Assembly: GCF_954871325.1 (NCBI RefSeq)
Contig: NC_088775.1
Span: forward strand, 53,049,561-53,113,560
Length of the DNA: 64,000 nt
DNA from: Gordionus sp. m RMFG-2023
Taxonomy: Eukaryota > Nematomorpha > Gordioida > Chordodea > Parachordodidae
Reading direction: 5' to 3'
The position numbers were made by a program, and so were the translations under genes. How positions within the stretch are numbered: position 1 is the stretch's first letter; every line of letters begins with the position of its first letter. Positions 54,884 to 64,000 of the stretch are shown one piece after another. A model generated the notes under the pieces. The model made no database searches. It had not been told where the DNA came from and worked only from the letters and a program-made list of their open reading frames with translations.

Positions 54884-57159
54884 GAACACGTTTCTAAATA
54901 TAATTTTCTTTCTATTTTATTATACAAATTTTATTCATAAATCTTTTTAATATAGATAACTAAGAATTCATTAATCTCTAATAATACACATTTAGATGTA
55001 TGCGATGGCTTTAATATATCGAGTGTCGAAAAGTGCCGATCTCTATTTGGGGTTCCACAACCAATATTTTTGATTTAATAGAACCACCATAATTTTGTCC
55101 TACCTAAAAAACCAAAACCAGGCCTAAAATATAAAATTATGGCTAGGCTCCTAAAAATAAAGATTTTGGATGGAGCTTTGGCCGAAATAAATAAAATTTG
55201 CAAGGCACTAAGAAAAAAAGTTTTATTTAAAACATTGAGCCAAACAGATAATTAGATATCGGATTTATATTATTCTTTGACAAAGCATGCTTTAATTAGT
55301 GAGGGATTTAGTATGGACTTGATAAGCATTTTTGATAATAAATTTGTAAAGTTCTCTTATTGTTTAATAAAAAAGACAAGGTCAAAGCTTATCACAACAA
55401 GACATGAAACAATATTCAGCATCATAGGTAGATTGTCGAATTGAATTGCTATCCATCTCAGTACTTAATTCGTGTAATCTCTGATGATGAAATTGTCACT
55501 ATTGTGACTCAGGAATTGGGGAAAAAATAGATTATTGATTTCCTTAATTGATTCTTGCTAAGTTCTTGCTTCCTGACGAGTCTTTTTTCTAATTATGTGA
55601 TCAAAGACAAAATTGTATAAAAATGAATATAGAAATATAATAAATATAAGTAGAGTAAAATTGAATGAATTGAACATGCCTCATATATTATTAAAAATAA
55701 CTTAGCTATTTTTAACACACATTATAGTATATTTCCATTTCAGTTCAGTTGCTATATTTTATTAATCTGATGAATGTCATAAATTTTATTAGAGTGGCGA
55801 TAATAGTGATTGGACGTTACTATCATCGCTGAAGATGAGAAAATTTAATGGAATAAAATATTTACTTTGTGAGTTGTACTTCAAGGAGTAGATACAACCC
55901 TAAAAAATCGAAAGGTGGAAAATATCTCCTTTTTACATTTTCTATGCCTTCATATTTTTTAAAATGTGTATTCTTCAAGACTAAAAGAGGTTTAGAAAGA
56001 TTTAAAATAAAAGTTTTAAAAGCAAGCATCGACGGATATTAAAATTAATTAAACAAGCTGAAGCGAACTTATCATTTATGATTCCACTTTTTACAGTAGA
56101 TAGCAAGGCCCTATAAAATATATAATATGAAAAGTAAGATATCTGTCTCAGGAAGCAGTAGATAATGAAAATCCTTATGTTATGCTGGAAAATAAAAATA
56201 TTGCTTTAATCATGAAAATTATTTTATTAAGAAACACCCCCCCCCCCCTTCCCATCAGAAAAGTTAGAATAAATAATTAGCCCCAATGATACGAAGAAAT
56301 TTAAATATTATTGATAATTATACTTGCTTATAACCAGATCTATAGACCGACTACCAATAGTAAAAAGACGCTTAACCATTCAAACAATGTGAAACAGGAC
56401 CTTTTACCACAGGGGAGGGGGTTATAACTCAAGATTGGCATTGAAATTAAAATGGGTAGTTTGTATTTGGAATTCCGTTGTTCTAATTTTGATGTGGTAT
56501 AGGAGAGGGGAGTGGGGGAAGAAGGGGGTAGTATTATAATATAAGATGCAAAATCTTTTGATAATTAGGTATTTGAAATATCTTCTAAGTGTAAAAGAGT
56601 TAGTAAAATATTGTGCAATCTGCTGCAAATATCAAGCTACGATATTTTCTAAAGAAAGACATTACAATACGATGGAAATCAGTGTATATCATGTACAAAG
56701 CTTCTTATAATCAGATGATGAAATACAAGTTTGTCTGTGAACCAACCATATTTAAACAAATTGGTATCAATAAATATAATCCCTATATGTAAATAAAAAA
56801 TTTCTTATAAATATTAAAAGTTTGATCTTCGGAATGTTTAACAAGTGCAAAAAACCTATAAAAAACATTTTAAACTTTTTGATTCATCTTTCTCTACACT
56901 GCTAAGGAGTTTAGGCTTGTAATAAGAAATTTTCATTTTACTAAAATCAATTTAGAGAAAAAAGTGTATTATTTTAAATTTTGTCAATGTATAAATTTTA
57001 GGTAAGGGTTTGAACTATCATTTTGTATCAAATTCAGATACAATCCACCTCCTGGTCTTCCCTGCCTGTGAATATTAGACAGTACACTAGTGATCTTTTA
57101 ACTAAACTTTATTTTGGTAAGGCGATAGTTTGATGGGTATTGTTTTATTTTTTGTTATT
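54884..57159. other. Interior of the foldback element, no recognised gene
   Basis: AT-rich. A C run lies at about 56,227-56,239. Short open stretches near 55,260-55,430 do not match anything I know. If the foldback element had its own gene, this is where its remnant should be. Confidence 0.4.
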
Positions 57160-57762
57160 ATTTGCATTTAAGATCATTAATTGAGTGCGTTTTACTAAAT
57201 TTAAAAATCTGATTTTGCCAGAAATGCACCTGAATAAGTGTAGAATACCCACCCTTAATGTTACGCAATAGGTTAAATTTAGGCAATTCCAAAACGGTTA
57301 GCCAAGTTTTTAGGTTAAAAAATCGGCTAAGCATAATTAGGCTTAGCAAAAAAATAGGCGAAAACTAATTATTCAAAAATTAGGCATCGGCTAAGGAGCT
57401 CGGTTAATTCTCCCGTCATATATCGTTACATAATAAATATATAAAATAATTTTAATAAAGGCTAGGCTTAATGTTACGTAACGCTGATGGGCGATTAGCC
57501 TAGCTCCCAGTCCCTACATTTTGTCTAATTAGTTTTAGGCGATTTTTCGGTTAAGCCATAATTATGTTTAGCTGATTTTTAGGCTACTAACACTACTTAT
57601 AAATTTCAGATTAATGTAAATTAAAATTTCTTCAGAGGTTCAATATAGGATCTTCTGAAATTTATAGGGTGGGTATTCTACACATATTATAATGCATTTT
57701 CGGCAAAATCAGATTTAAAATTTAATAAAACGCGCTCAATTTATGATTTAAAATGAAAAAAT
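57160..57762. repeat. 100-bp inverted repeat pair with a MITE-like loop
   Basis: 57,160-57,260 and 57,660-57,762 are reverse complements over about 100 bp (AAAATCTGATTTTGCC / GGCAAAATCAGATTTAAAAT; GTAGAATACCCACCCT / AGGGTGGGTATTCTAC). The ~400-bp loop has TAATGTTACGCAATAGG, GGCTAAGC and GATTTTTAGGC words and a CTAACACTA end like hAT MITEs. A third, weaker copy of the arm lies at 57,815-57,888. Confidence 0.8.
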
Positions 57763-57894
57763 ACAACAAAATAAAATTATTAAATACAAAAAAATTTTGG
57801 CGCAATCGTATGAAATTCCCAGGGTAGATTCTCTTCGGAATTGGTAAAATCAGATTTATTAGGGAAATTATAAAAGCGCACTATAAATCAGAGA

Positions 57895-58135
57895 CCTACA
57901 GGCTCGACCTTAAACCCGGGTCGTATTTTAATTTTTTAAATATACCCGGGACGAGCCTAAAATTTTATTTTTTTAAATACACGGGCCGGTTCAAAAAAAG
58001 CTTTTTTTTTAAAAAACTCGGGCCGGGCCATATATTTTAAAACCAAATATTTTAAATCACCATTATTATCTAGGCAAATTAAAATATATAATATATTTTT
58101 TAAAAATCGGGGCCGGGCCAAGCAGTTTAAAATAA
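57895..58135. repeat. CGGGCCGG-word region, probable hAT subterminal remnant
   Basis: CCCGGGTCG, CCCGGGACGAGCC, CGGGCCGG, CTCGGGCCGGGCC and GGGGCCGGGCC occur within ~220 bp separated by A/T runs. Similar words mark the ends of the hAT at 44,955-48,439. No end or duplication identified. Confidence 0.4.
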
Positions 58136-58499
58136 TGCACAAAGCAACTAAATATTGACAAAATTTTCTAAAACAATTAACGTAAGGCTGGCTTTGTTGC
58201 TAATAGTTTTTTTTTAAAATGGCTACTCTATTAGTTAAAGCAAAGCACTAATAGAAACTGATAAAGAAGGAAACATTTTCATAATTTTAGCATTACTACT
58301 TCTAATTGTTCAGCGTATTTTAAAAAAAATAACAACAGGAAACTCAAAAATATTATCATAATTACTCATAATACAAATCAGGAACGTGAATAATTTTTTT
58401 TAAGATTATTTTTTCCCTTTTTTTATTCAAGGGTTCCGAGAATTTATATGACGGCATCTGGCTTGGTTTTTTGAGAAAATTTATTTCTAAAATAATACT

Positions 58500-59036
58500 T
58501 AATTCATTTTCTATAAAATCATTCTCTATAAAATTCTTCAATATAAAATTATTCTCTATAAAATCCTTCTATATAAAATAATTCTCTCAAAAATTCTCTG
58601 TAAAATATTCTCTATAAAATAATTCTCTGTAAAACAATTCTCTGTAAGATATTCTCTATAAAATCATTCTCTATAAACGACATTCTATATAAAATCATTT
58701 TCTATAAATGAGATTCTCTATAAACGACATTCTCTATAATTGTTTTCTCTTTAAAAGTTTCTTTATAAAATAAATTCTCTATAAAATCATTCTCTATAAA
58801 CGAGATTCTCTACAAAATCATTCTCTATAAATGAGATTCTCTATAAACGACATTCTTTATAATTGTTTTCTCTTTAAAAGTTTCTCTATAAAATAAATTC
58901 TCTTTAAAAGTTTCTCTATAAAATAAATTCTCTATAAAATCATTCACTATAAACGATATTCTTTATAAACTACATTCTCTACAATTGTTTTCTCTATAAA
59001 AGTTTCTCTATATTTGCATTCTCTATAAAAGATTCT
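58500..59036 (-). repeat. Right foldback arm: inverted ATTCTCTATAAA array
   Basis: Inverse of the left arm, about 35-40 copies of ATTCTCTATAAA with variants such as CTCTTTAAAAGTTTC and CTATAAACGACATT. A ~70-bp higher-order unit is repeated near 58,730-58,960. Confidence 0.9.
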
Positions 59037-59225
59037 ATGTAAAGACGGGATACCAAGATAATCACATGTGCCAATTATGTTATTAATAAATAGAGGACCC
59101 TTTGAAATATGGCAGAAGGCGAGAACTAAAGGATAATCTATTATATTGCTAAAGGCCAAATGGTGTATTATTCACGGTTAATTATTTTGACTCGTCGTCT
59201 AATTCGAGCTGTAAATACATATCCT

Positions 59226-60232
59226 CCATGTTAAGTTATTTTGTACAATATGATTAAAAATACATTTTTATATCCATCTTTATATGCATGTGAAATTTGT
59301 CAGGGAATTGGAAAAATTATCTTCTGGTAAGTTGATTTTGATATAGATGAGTTTTGAAGTTTTTTAGGGTATCAAGCATATTCTCAAATAATTTTGGAAC
59401 TCTTTGAACCATTTTCACTCACCCATTTATCGTTCTTGTCAATGTATTGTCTTAGGAATTCTAGTTTATATTTATATATTATAATATAACGTCCTAAAAT
59501 ATTTTACACTAGTGTTATATATAAAATTTGAGATTAGATGGTATTGACCAATTCAATTAACTAGTAGATAGCCCGTCAAAAATGACGGGGAATAAGAATT
59601 TTTTTCGTTCTCCAATAGATGTTACCGCTAAAAACCATATCCAATTTTACCCCCTCCACCTTCCATTTAGGCCAAATTCAACCCTTTAAGGCTAATAGTG
59701 ACATTTTGTGAGTCAAAATATATTTAAATTAGCTTTTACTTGAGACCCATATCTAAATTCTGTGATTACCTATGGGTAATATTTAATATTAAAAAATTCC
59801 AAGCCCGGTTCAAGACCATAATAATTTTAGTAGTTCAGAACTAAAATAAAATTTTTTTTAAATATTAATGCAAAAATGTAATCAGAATCAGAGATCTTCA
59901 AACCCTTGGATTTCGATCAGACCCTGCCCAGGCCTGCAAAAATTTTTCTCTATATATTAAAAAATTTTCAAGCTTCCAAGACCTTAATAATTTTGAAAAA
60001 TATTTCTCAAGTCACGCCCAAAATAGTTTTGAAAATTTTTTCTCAACTCTGGTCCAACCCATAATATTTTAATAACTTTTGTTATATTCGCTTGTGATCA
60101 ACGATTGCTAAGTATTAATTTGAATATAAATTATATTTTTATATAATTTGTTAGTTTGTGAATATATGATCGATAAAATATTAATTTGAATATGTAGTCT
60201 AGGAATATATTTTTTTTTATGAACTTGAATAG
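59226..60232. other. AT-rich stretch without recognised gene
   Basis: Contains a perfect 7-bp hairpin CCCGTCA-AAAA-TGACGGG at 59,572-59,589 and AT-rich sequence with scattered CCAAGCC/GACC words. The 5' LTR of element C should lie toward the end, but its limits are not visible. Confidence 0.35.
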
Positions 60233-60350
60233 ACTTGTAATTTTAATTATATTTTATGAATACTTGTAATTTTAATTATATTTTATGAATACTTGTAATT
60301 TTAATTATATTTTATGAATACTTGTAATTTTAATTATATTTTATGAATTT
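60233..60350. repeat. 29-bp tandem repeat, four copies
   Basis: Unit starts ACTTGTAATTTTAATTATAT; the four copies are identical or nearly so. It probably lies in the 5' LTR region of element C. Confidence 0.9.
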
Positions 60351-60633
60351 TTAATATACTTGTAGTTTTGTTTTGCATATTAAAAAAAATGTATATATAA
60401 TGGGATAAAATTTCCAAATAAAAAGTTGTCTTGTTTTATGATTTTAAAAGGCTTTAGTATTGTGCAAAATTCAGGATATTAATAGCGTGGTCTCTAAGGA
60501 ATTGTAACATTCGTAAGATTATTAACCGAAATTATTAAATATTTATATATTAATTTTATTTAATACTAGGTTCCTTAATTGTATTAAGTCTCTCCCACTG
60601 CTTCGACAAATAAATTACAATCCAAATAAGGAG

Positions 60634-63600
60634 TGGTAACAGCGGTGCCTTATAGTGATTGATCCAGGCTTTAGAAAACCAAAGGTCATTCTAATTATAC
60701 TGTAGAACTAGGTAAAAAAAAATAATATTTATATATAAATTTTTAGATAATTTCAGTTTTCTTATTTATGTTATATAAAATTTTGAGCATATTATTGGTT
60801 TTATTCGTATTTTTAAATTTATTTAATTTTTTAAGATTTATCAATATCATTTTAATTAAGTGGTTATTGAGTACGCTATAATGTATATTTCACAAATAAA
60901 TTTATTAAGTTTAATACTTGAAAATATAAGTATAATTATATTTGTAATTCTAGTTTTAAGTTTTACTTTAGGATTAATAGTAGGAAGAAATACATCTTTT
61001 ATAAGATTAGAAAATAAAGAGCTAGAAAAAATTAAGAATGTTATAAGAAATGAAAGTAAATTAGATAATTTTAGGTCAGTCAAGTGTTGCAGTTGTGGAA
61101 GATATGGACACATTTCGAGGCAATGTGAATTAACCGAACATTTGAATTGCGCGAGATGTGGACGTAAAGGCCACATAGTTACCAATTGTAGAAGTTTCCT
61201 AGACAATAATTTAGTGTGTTTAAAATGTGGTCAAAGAGGACATGCTCTAGAAGCTTGTAATAAATGACTATATAAAGATAAGGATAATTTTATAAATTAT
61301 AATAATAGTATATCTGATTTTTATAATTTTAGTTATAATTTAGGAATAAATGATAATAATATTAATTTAAAATATATGAATAAATATAATGTTCATAATA
61401 AAAAATTTTTAAAGAAAAAGTTGAAGTAGAAAACGACGTAAAATTGATTTAGAAAAAATAATTAGGAAAAATAAATGTCTGAGGATTAAAATAAAAATAG
61501 GTGAAATTGAAATATGCTTTTTATTGGATACAGGAGCTGAGATTAGTTTAATGAGTGTAAAAGATTTTAATGAATATTTTTCAAAAGAAAGATTCATTGC
61601 AAAGAGAATAAAAGTTAGACAATTAGACGGTAGCATGGTTAAAATTCTAGGTTTTTATGTGATAAAATTGTTATATAAATAAGGAAGTAAAGTTATGGAT
61701 TACGACACTAAAGATGGAGCCTATTTTAGGTTGGAATGACATTAAGAAGATAGGTCCTGAATATAATTGGTGGTCTTTGTTTGGAAATGTCCGTGAGAAC
61801 AACAAAATAACGAAAGAGATAATAAGAAGTGAGGATAAAGAGAAAACTGATTTACATTGTTTAAGAGTCAAACAGGATATAGTACTCGATGAACTCAAAA
61901 ATCGAACGCCAGAATTTTTAATTAGATATAGAAGTAACTTAGAAGAAAATAAGGAAACAAGATATATAAAGACAATAGAGGTAAATACAGTTGAAGACAA
62001 AAAATAAAGAAAGAGATAATAAGAAGTGAGGATAAAGAGAAAACTGATTTACATTGTTTAAGAGTCAAACAGGATATAGTACTCGATGAACTCAAAAATA
62101 AAACGCCAGAATTTTTAATTAGATATAGAAGTAACTTAGAAGAAAATAAGGAAACAAGATATATAAAGACAATAGAGGTAAATACAGTTGAAGACAAACA
62201 ACAAGGAATTAATAAAATGGTAGAACTAAATGTTGTTGAGGATAATTTTAACAATGAAATAAAGATTATTTTGAATAGATATAAGGAAGTCTTTAAAGAA
62301 GAATTAGGGACTCTTAAAGATTTTGAGGTAGATATACGATTAGAACAAAATTATCGACCTAAATATTGCTGCACAAGAAGATTGCCCTTTTCGTGGATAG
62401 AAGATATAGATAAAGAATTAGACAAATGGTTAAAAGAAGGAATTATAAAACCAATAGTGCATATTCCCATAAGAAAACCCGATAACAGTTTAAGACTGTG
62501 CATAGATTATAGAGTATCAGTTAACCCGTGGGTAATAAACGAAAGATATCCATTACCTAGAATAGAGCAATTTCTGGCTAATTTAAGAGGAGCAACAATA
62601 TTTTCAAGGATAGATTTTTCGAATGCTTACTTTCAAATAAAGGTGAGTGAGAAAACAAGTAAGATATTAACGATTACAACGCATAGAGGATTATTTGCTT
62701 TTATTCGTTTACCATTTGGATTGAAAATATCGGCTCCAATATTTCAAAGAACTATGGCGGCGTTATTTCAAGGAATAAAGGGAATAATGTATTATTTAGA
62801 CGAAGTTTTGATATCTGGTAGAACAGAAGAAGAACACAATATTAGGTTAGTTAAAGTGTTAGATATTATATTAGAAAATGGTTTAAAAGCTAATATGAAT
62901 AAGAGTGTTTTTGGAGCAAGAAAAATAAATATTTAGGACATATTATAAAGGGGAATGAAATTACTCCAATTGCAAAGAATATAGATAAGATAATGAATAT
63001 GAGAGCCACAAATAATAAAACTGAAGTACAGGCGTTTTTAGGAGCAACGAATTATTATCATCGGTTTGTTCAAAATTTTGCAGAAATTGCCTCACCATTG
63101 TATGATTTATTAAAGAAAAATAAAAGGTTGGAATGGAGAGAAGCACAGGAGAAAAGTTTCTAAAAATTGAAAATAAAGATGGTAGAGAAACCGATTTTAA
63201 ATTGTTTTAATGAGAAATTAGATATTATATTAGCGGTTGATGCATCTAATGAAGGTATAGGAGGAGTTTTATTACAGATGACCGATAATGTTGAGAAACC
63301 GATTTTATTTTTATCGAGACGGTTTAGTAGCACTGAGAAAAATTACTCCACTATTGAGAGAGAGGCTCTGGCTGTGAAATTCGGGCTAGCGAAGTGCAAA
63401 GAATATCTGATTGGAAGAAGGTTTGTATTATATACGGATCATAAGCCGTTGGTAGATTTATTTAAGAAAGAAAATAAAGAACTTATGATTTCACCAAGAT
63501 TACAGAAATGGTTAGTTTTAGTGGGTAATATCGATTTTGAGATAAAATTCAAAGCGGGTAAACAAAATTGTTTACCAGATATATTATCGAGATTGTTTAA

Positions 63601-64000
63601 TAAAGACATGGCAGACAAGGATACAGTAATCAATAGTTTAGAATATATAGAAGAGGAAGAAAAATTAAATAGTAAAGTTATAAGAGCTTTGAAGATAGAT
63701 ACAAGAGAAGAACCGATAACTTTCGAAAGAATAGAGGAGATTTCCAAAAAAGATGAAGAATTAATAAGAATTAGAACTTGTTTGAAAGGAGAGGCAAAAT
63801 GGAAAAGTGAAGACAAAGCTTTTAAATATAAGGAATGAATTAAATATAGACAATTGTTTATTGAGAGGATAATTAGTGATACCGAGTAAAGATACATTAG
63901 CCGTATTTCATACAGGACGTCAAGGCAAAGAAGGAATGAAGAATAAAGCAAGAGAATATATTTGGTGGCCCAAGATGAATAGTGAAATTGAAGAATTAGC
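60634..64000 (+). mobile_element. Ty3/gypsy-type element (C), runs off the window
   Basis: A primer-binding-site-like TGGTAACAGCGGTGCC lies at 60,634. Parts on the plus strand: short membrane-segment/CCHC ORF (60,860-61,267), retropepsin region (about 61.48-61.68 kb), linker (61.7-62.25), reverse transcriptase (62.3-62.95), RNase H (63.17-63.6), linker and integrase start with an HHCC-like part at the window end (63.7-64.0). It is the closest relative of element B in the window and more AT-rich. Compared with D it is well preserved; it is broken in a few places (about three to five) in the visible part. The 3' part and LTR are not seen. Confidence 0.82.
60860..61267 (+). CDS. Gag-position ORF of element C: membrane segment plus three CCHC knuckles
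   Basis: 135 codons, uninterrupted. Residues about 22-42 form a strongly hydrophobic span (IIIFVILVLSFTLGLIVG), followed by a ~35-residue charged, helix-prone stretch, and then three CCHC zinc knuckles (CSCGRYGHISRQC, CARCGRKGHIVTNC, CLKCGQRGHALEAC) to the end. A usual gypsy Gag has about 200-300 residues of matrix/capsid before its knuckles; none is seen here and there is no room for it upstream of this Met. The parallel with element B (33,917-34,660) makes loss in a single copy unlikely. A membrane-anchored nucleic-acid-binding protein is the direct reading; how such an element would form particles is unknown. Splicing to another exon cannot be excluded. Confidence 0.65.
   Translation: MVIEYAIMYISQINLLSLILENISIIIFVILVLSFTLGLIVGRNTSFIRLENKELEKIKNVIRNESKLDNFRSVKCCSCGRYGHISRQCELTEHLNCARCGRKGHIVTNCRSFLDNNLVCLKCGQRGHALEACNK

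Larger units (their letters stand above)
52432..59054. mobile_element. Foldback DNA transposon, 6.6 kb, arms made of a 12-bp word, 9-bp TSD
   Basis: Outer ends are GGTTCCACGTCTTTATAG on the left and, inverted, GGTATCCCGTCTTTACAT on the right. They are flanked by AAGATAAGC (52,423-52,431) and AAGATAATC (59,055-59,063), eight of nine positions equal. Directly inside each end lies an array of about 0.5 kb of TTTATAGAGAAT words, inverted with respect to each other (52,441-52,945 and 58,500-59,036). A 9-bp duplication with long inverted repeats fits MULE-type or FB-like foldback elements. The interior holds a nested piggyBac and AT-rich sequence; no transposase of its own was recognised, so it is probably non-autonomous. 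The target is the RT region of gypsy fragment F, whose two halves resume on either side. Confidence 0.85.
51760..59225 (-). mobile_element. Ty3/gypsy-type fragment (F), minus strand, split by the foldback element
   Basis: The RT part before the catalytic motif lies at 59,055-59,225, and the part from the catalytic motif through the RNase H start lies at 51,760-52,431. The RNase H signature (TERPIAFASR-like, followed by an IEKEALSI pattern) is readable near 51,900-51,960. The 6.6-kb foldback element at 52,432-59,054 sits between them, its 9-bp target duplication falling at the conserved catalytic tetrad. F is a different gypsy family from B, C and D. It is a short, broken fragment without LTRs. 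Confidence 0.7.

Noticed and set aside
58947-59159. Minus-strand 70-codon frame
   Set aside because: It runs across the junction between gypsy fragment F and the right foldback arm, so it is not a gene.
59572-59589. Hairpin CCCGTCA-AAAA-TGACGGG as a terminator or RNA gene
   Set aside because: Isolated 7-bp stem with no associated gene; more likely part of a decayed repeat.
1-64000. tRNA or rRNA genes
   Set aside because: No cloverleaf with conserved GGTTCGAATCC-type arm or rRNA signature was noticed on either strand by eye; a tRNA scan could still find one.
1-64000. Polinton/Maverick or Helitron elements
   Set aside because: No protein-primed DNA polymerase, capsid or Rep/helicase motifs and no TC...CTRR ends with a hairpin were recognised.

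Overview
The window is about three quarters A+T by eye and is almost entirely a graveyard of transposable elements. It suggests a eukaryote with spliceosomal introns, several only 41-56 bp long (GT...AG, T-rich before the AG). The mix of hAT (BED, Ac-like and DUF4371 types), piggyBac, a ZSWIM-type MULE, a MADF-domain gene, non-LTR elements with a restriction-like endonuclease and Ty3/gypsy elements fits an AT-rich invertebrate best. A TE-rich, AT-rich early-diverging fungus is a weaker alternative, and the MADF domain argues against it. No complete host gene, tRNA, rRNA, CRISPR array or bacterial-type regulatory signal was found.

Layout. 0-0.4 kb: 3' end of a hAT element. 0.4-13.3 kb: a large inverted duplication of a decayed hAT (arms about 0.40-1.54 and 10.95-13.26 kb). 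Its spacer holds a gypsy fossil (3.1-5.3), a 222-bp hAT MITE with perfect 8-bp TSD (6.44-6.66), a spliced MULE transposase cut by a hAT end (7.42-8.33), and a 2.3-kb element with 8-bp TSD carrying a spliced MADF gene (8.61-10.92). 13.3-14.0: hAT deletion derivative. 14.3-17.1: non-LTR retrotransposon on the minus strand; a second, 5'-truncated copy lies on the plus strand at 26.8-28.2. 17.9-22.3: Ac-like hAT transposase split by a young non-autonomous LTR element (18,038-20,422). 23.2-24.9: ~125-bp satellite running into a hAT terminus. 30.4-30.9: inverted minisatellite.

31.3-42.5: an LTR element enclosing a larger gypsy element (33.1-41.0), which itself encloses a hAT (38.6-39.7). 42.5-51.2: minus-strand gypsy fossil interrupted by a BED-type hAT that is interrupted by another hAT, both with perfect 8-bp TSDs. 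51.8-59.2: a gypsy fossil cut next to its reverse-transcriptase catalytic motif by a 6.6-kb foldback element. The foldback's ~0.5-kb inverted arms are arrays of a 12-bp word, it has a 9-bp TSD, and it carries a nested piggyBac. 60.6-64.0: another gypsy element running off the window.

The most unusual points are the foldback element, the MADF-carrying element, and a gypsy lineage (33-41 and 60.6-64 kb) whose first ORF is a short membrane-segment plus CCHC-knuckle protein with no recognisable capsid region, with an extra CCHC ORF after pol in one copy. Many DNA transposons here also carry a private short repeated word in their subterminal regions. All identifications come from reading motifs and repeats by eye; no database search was made.
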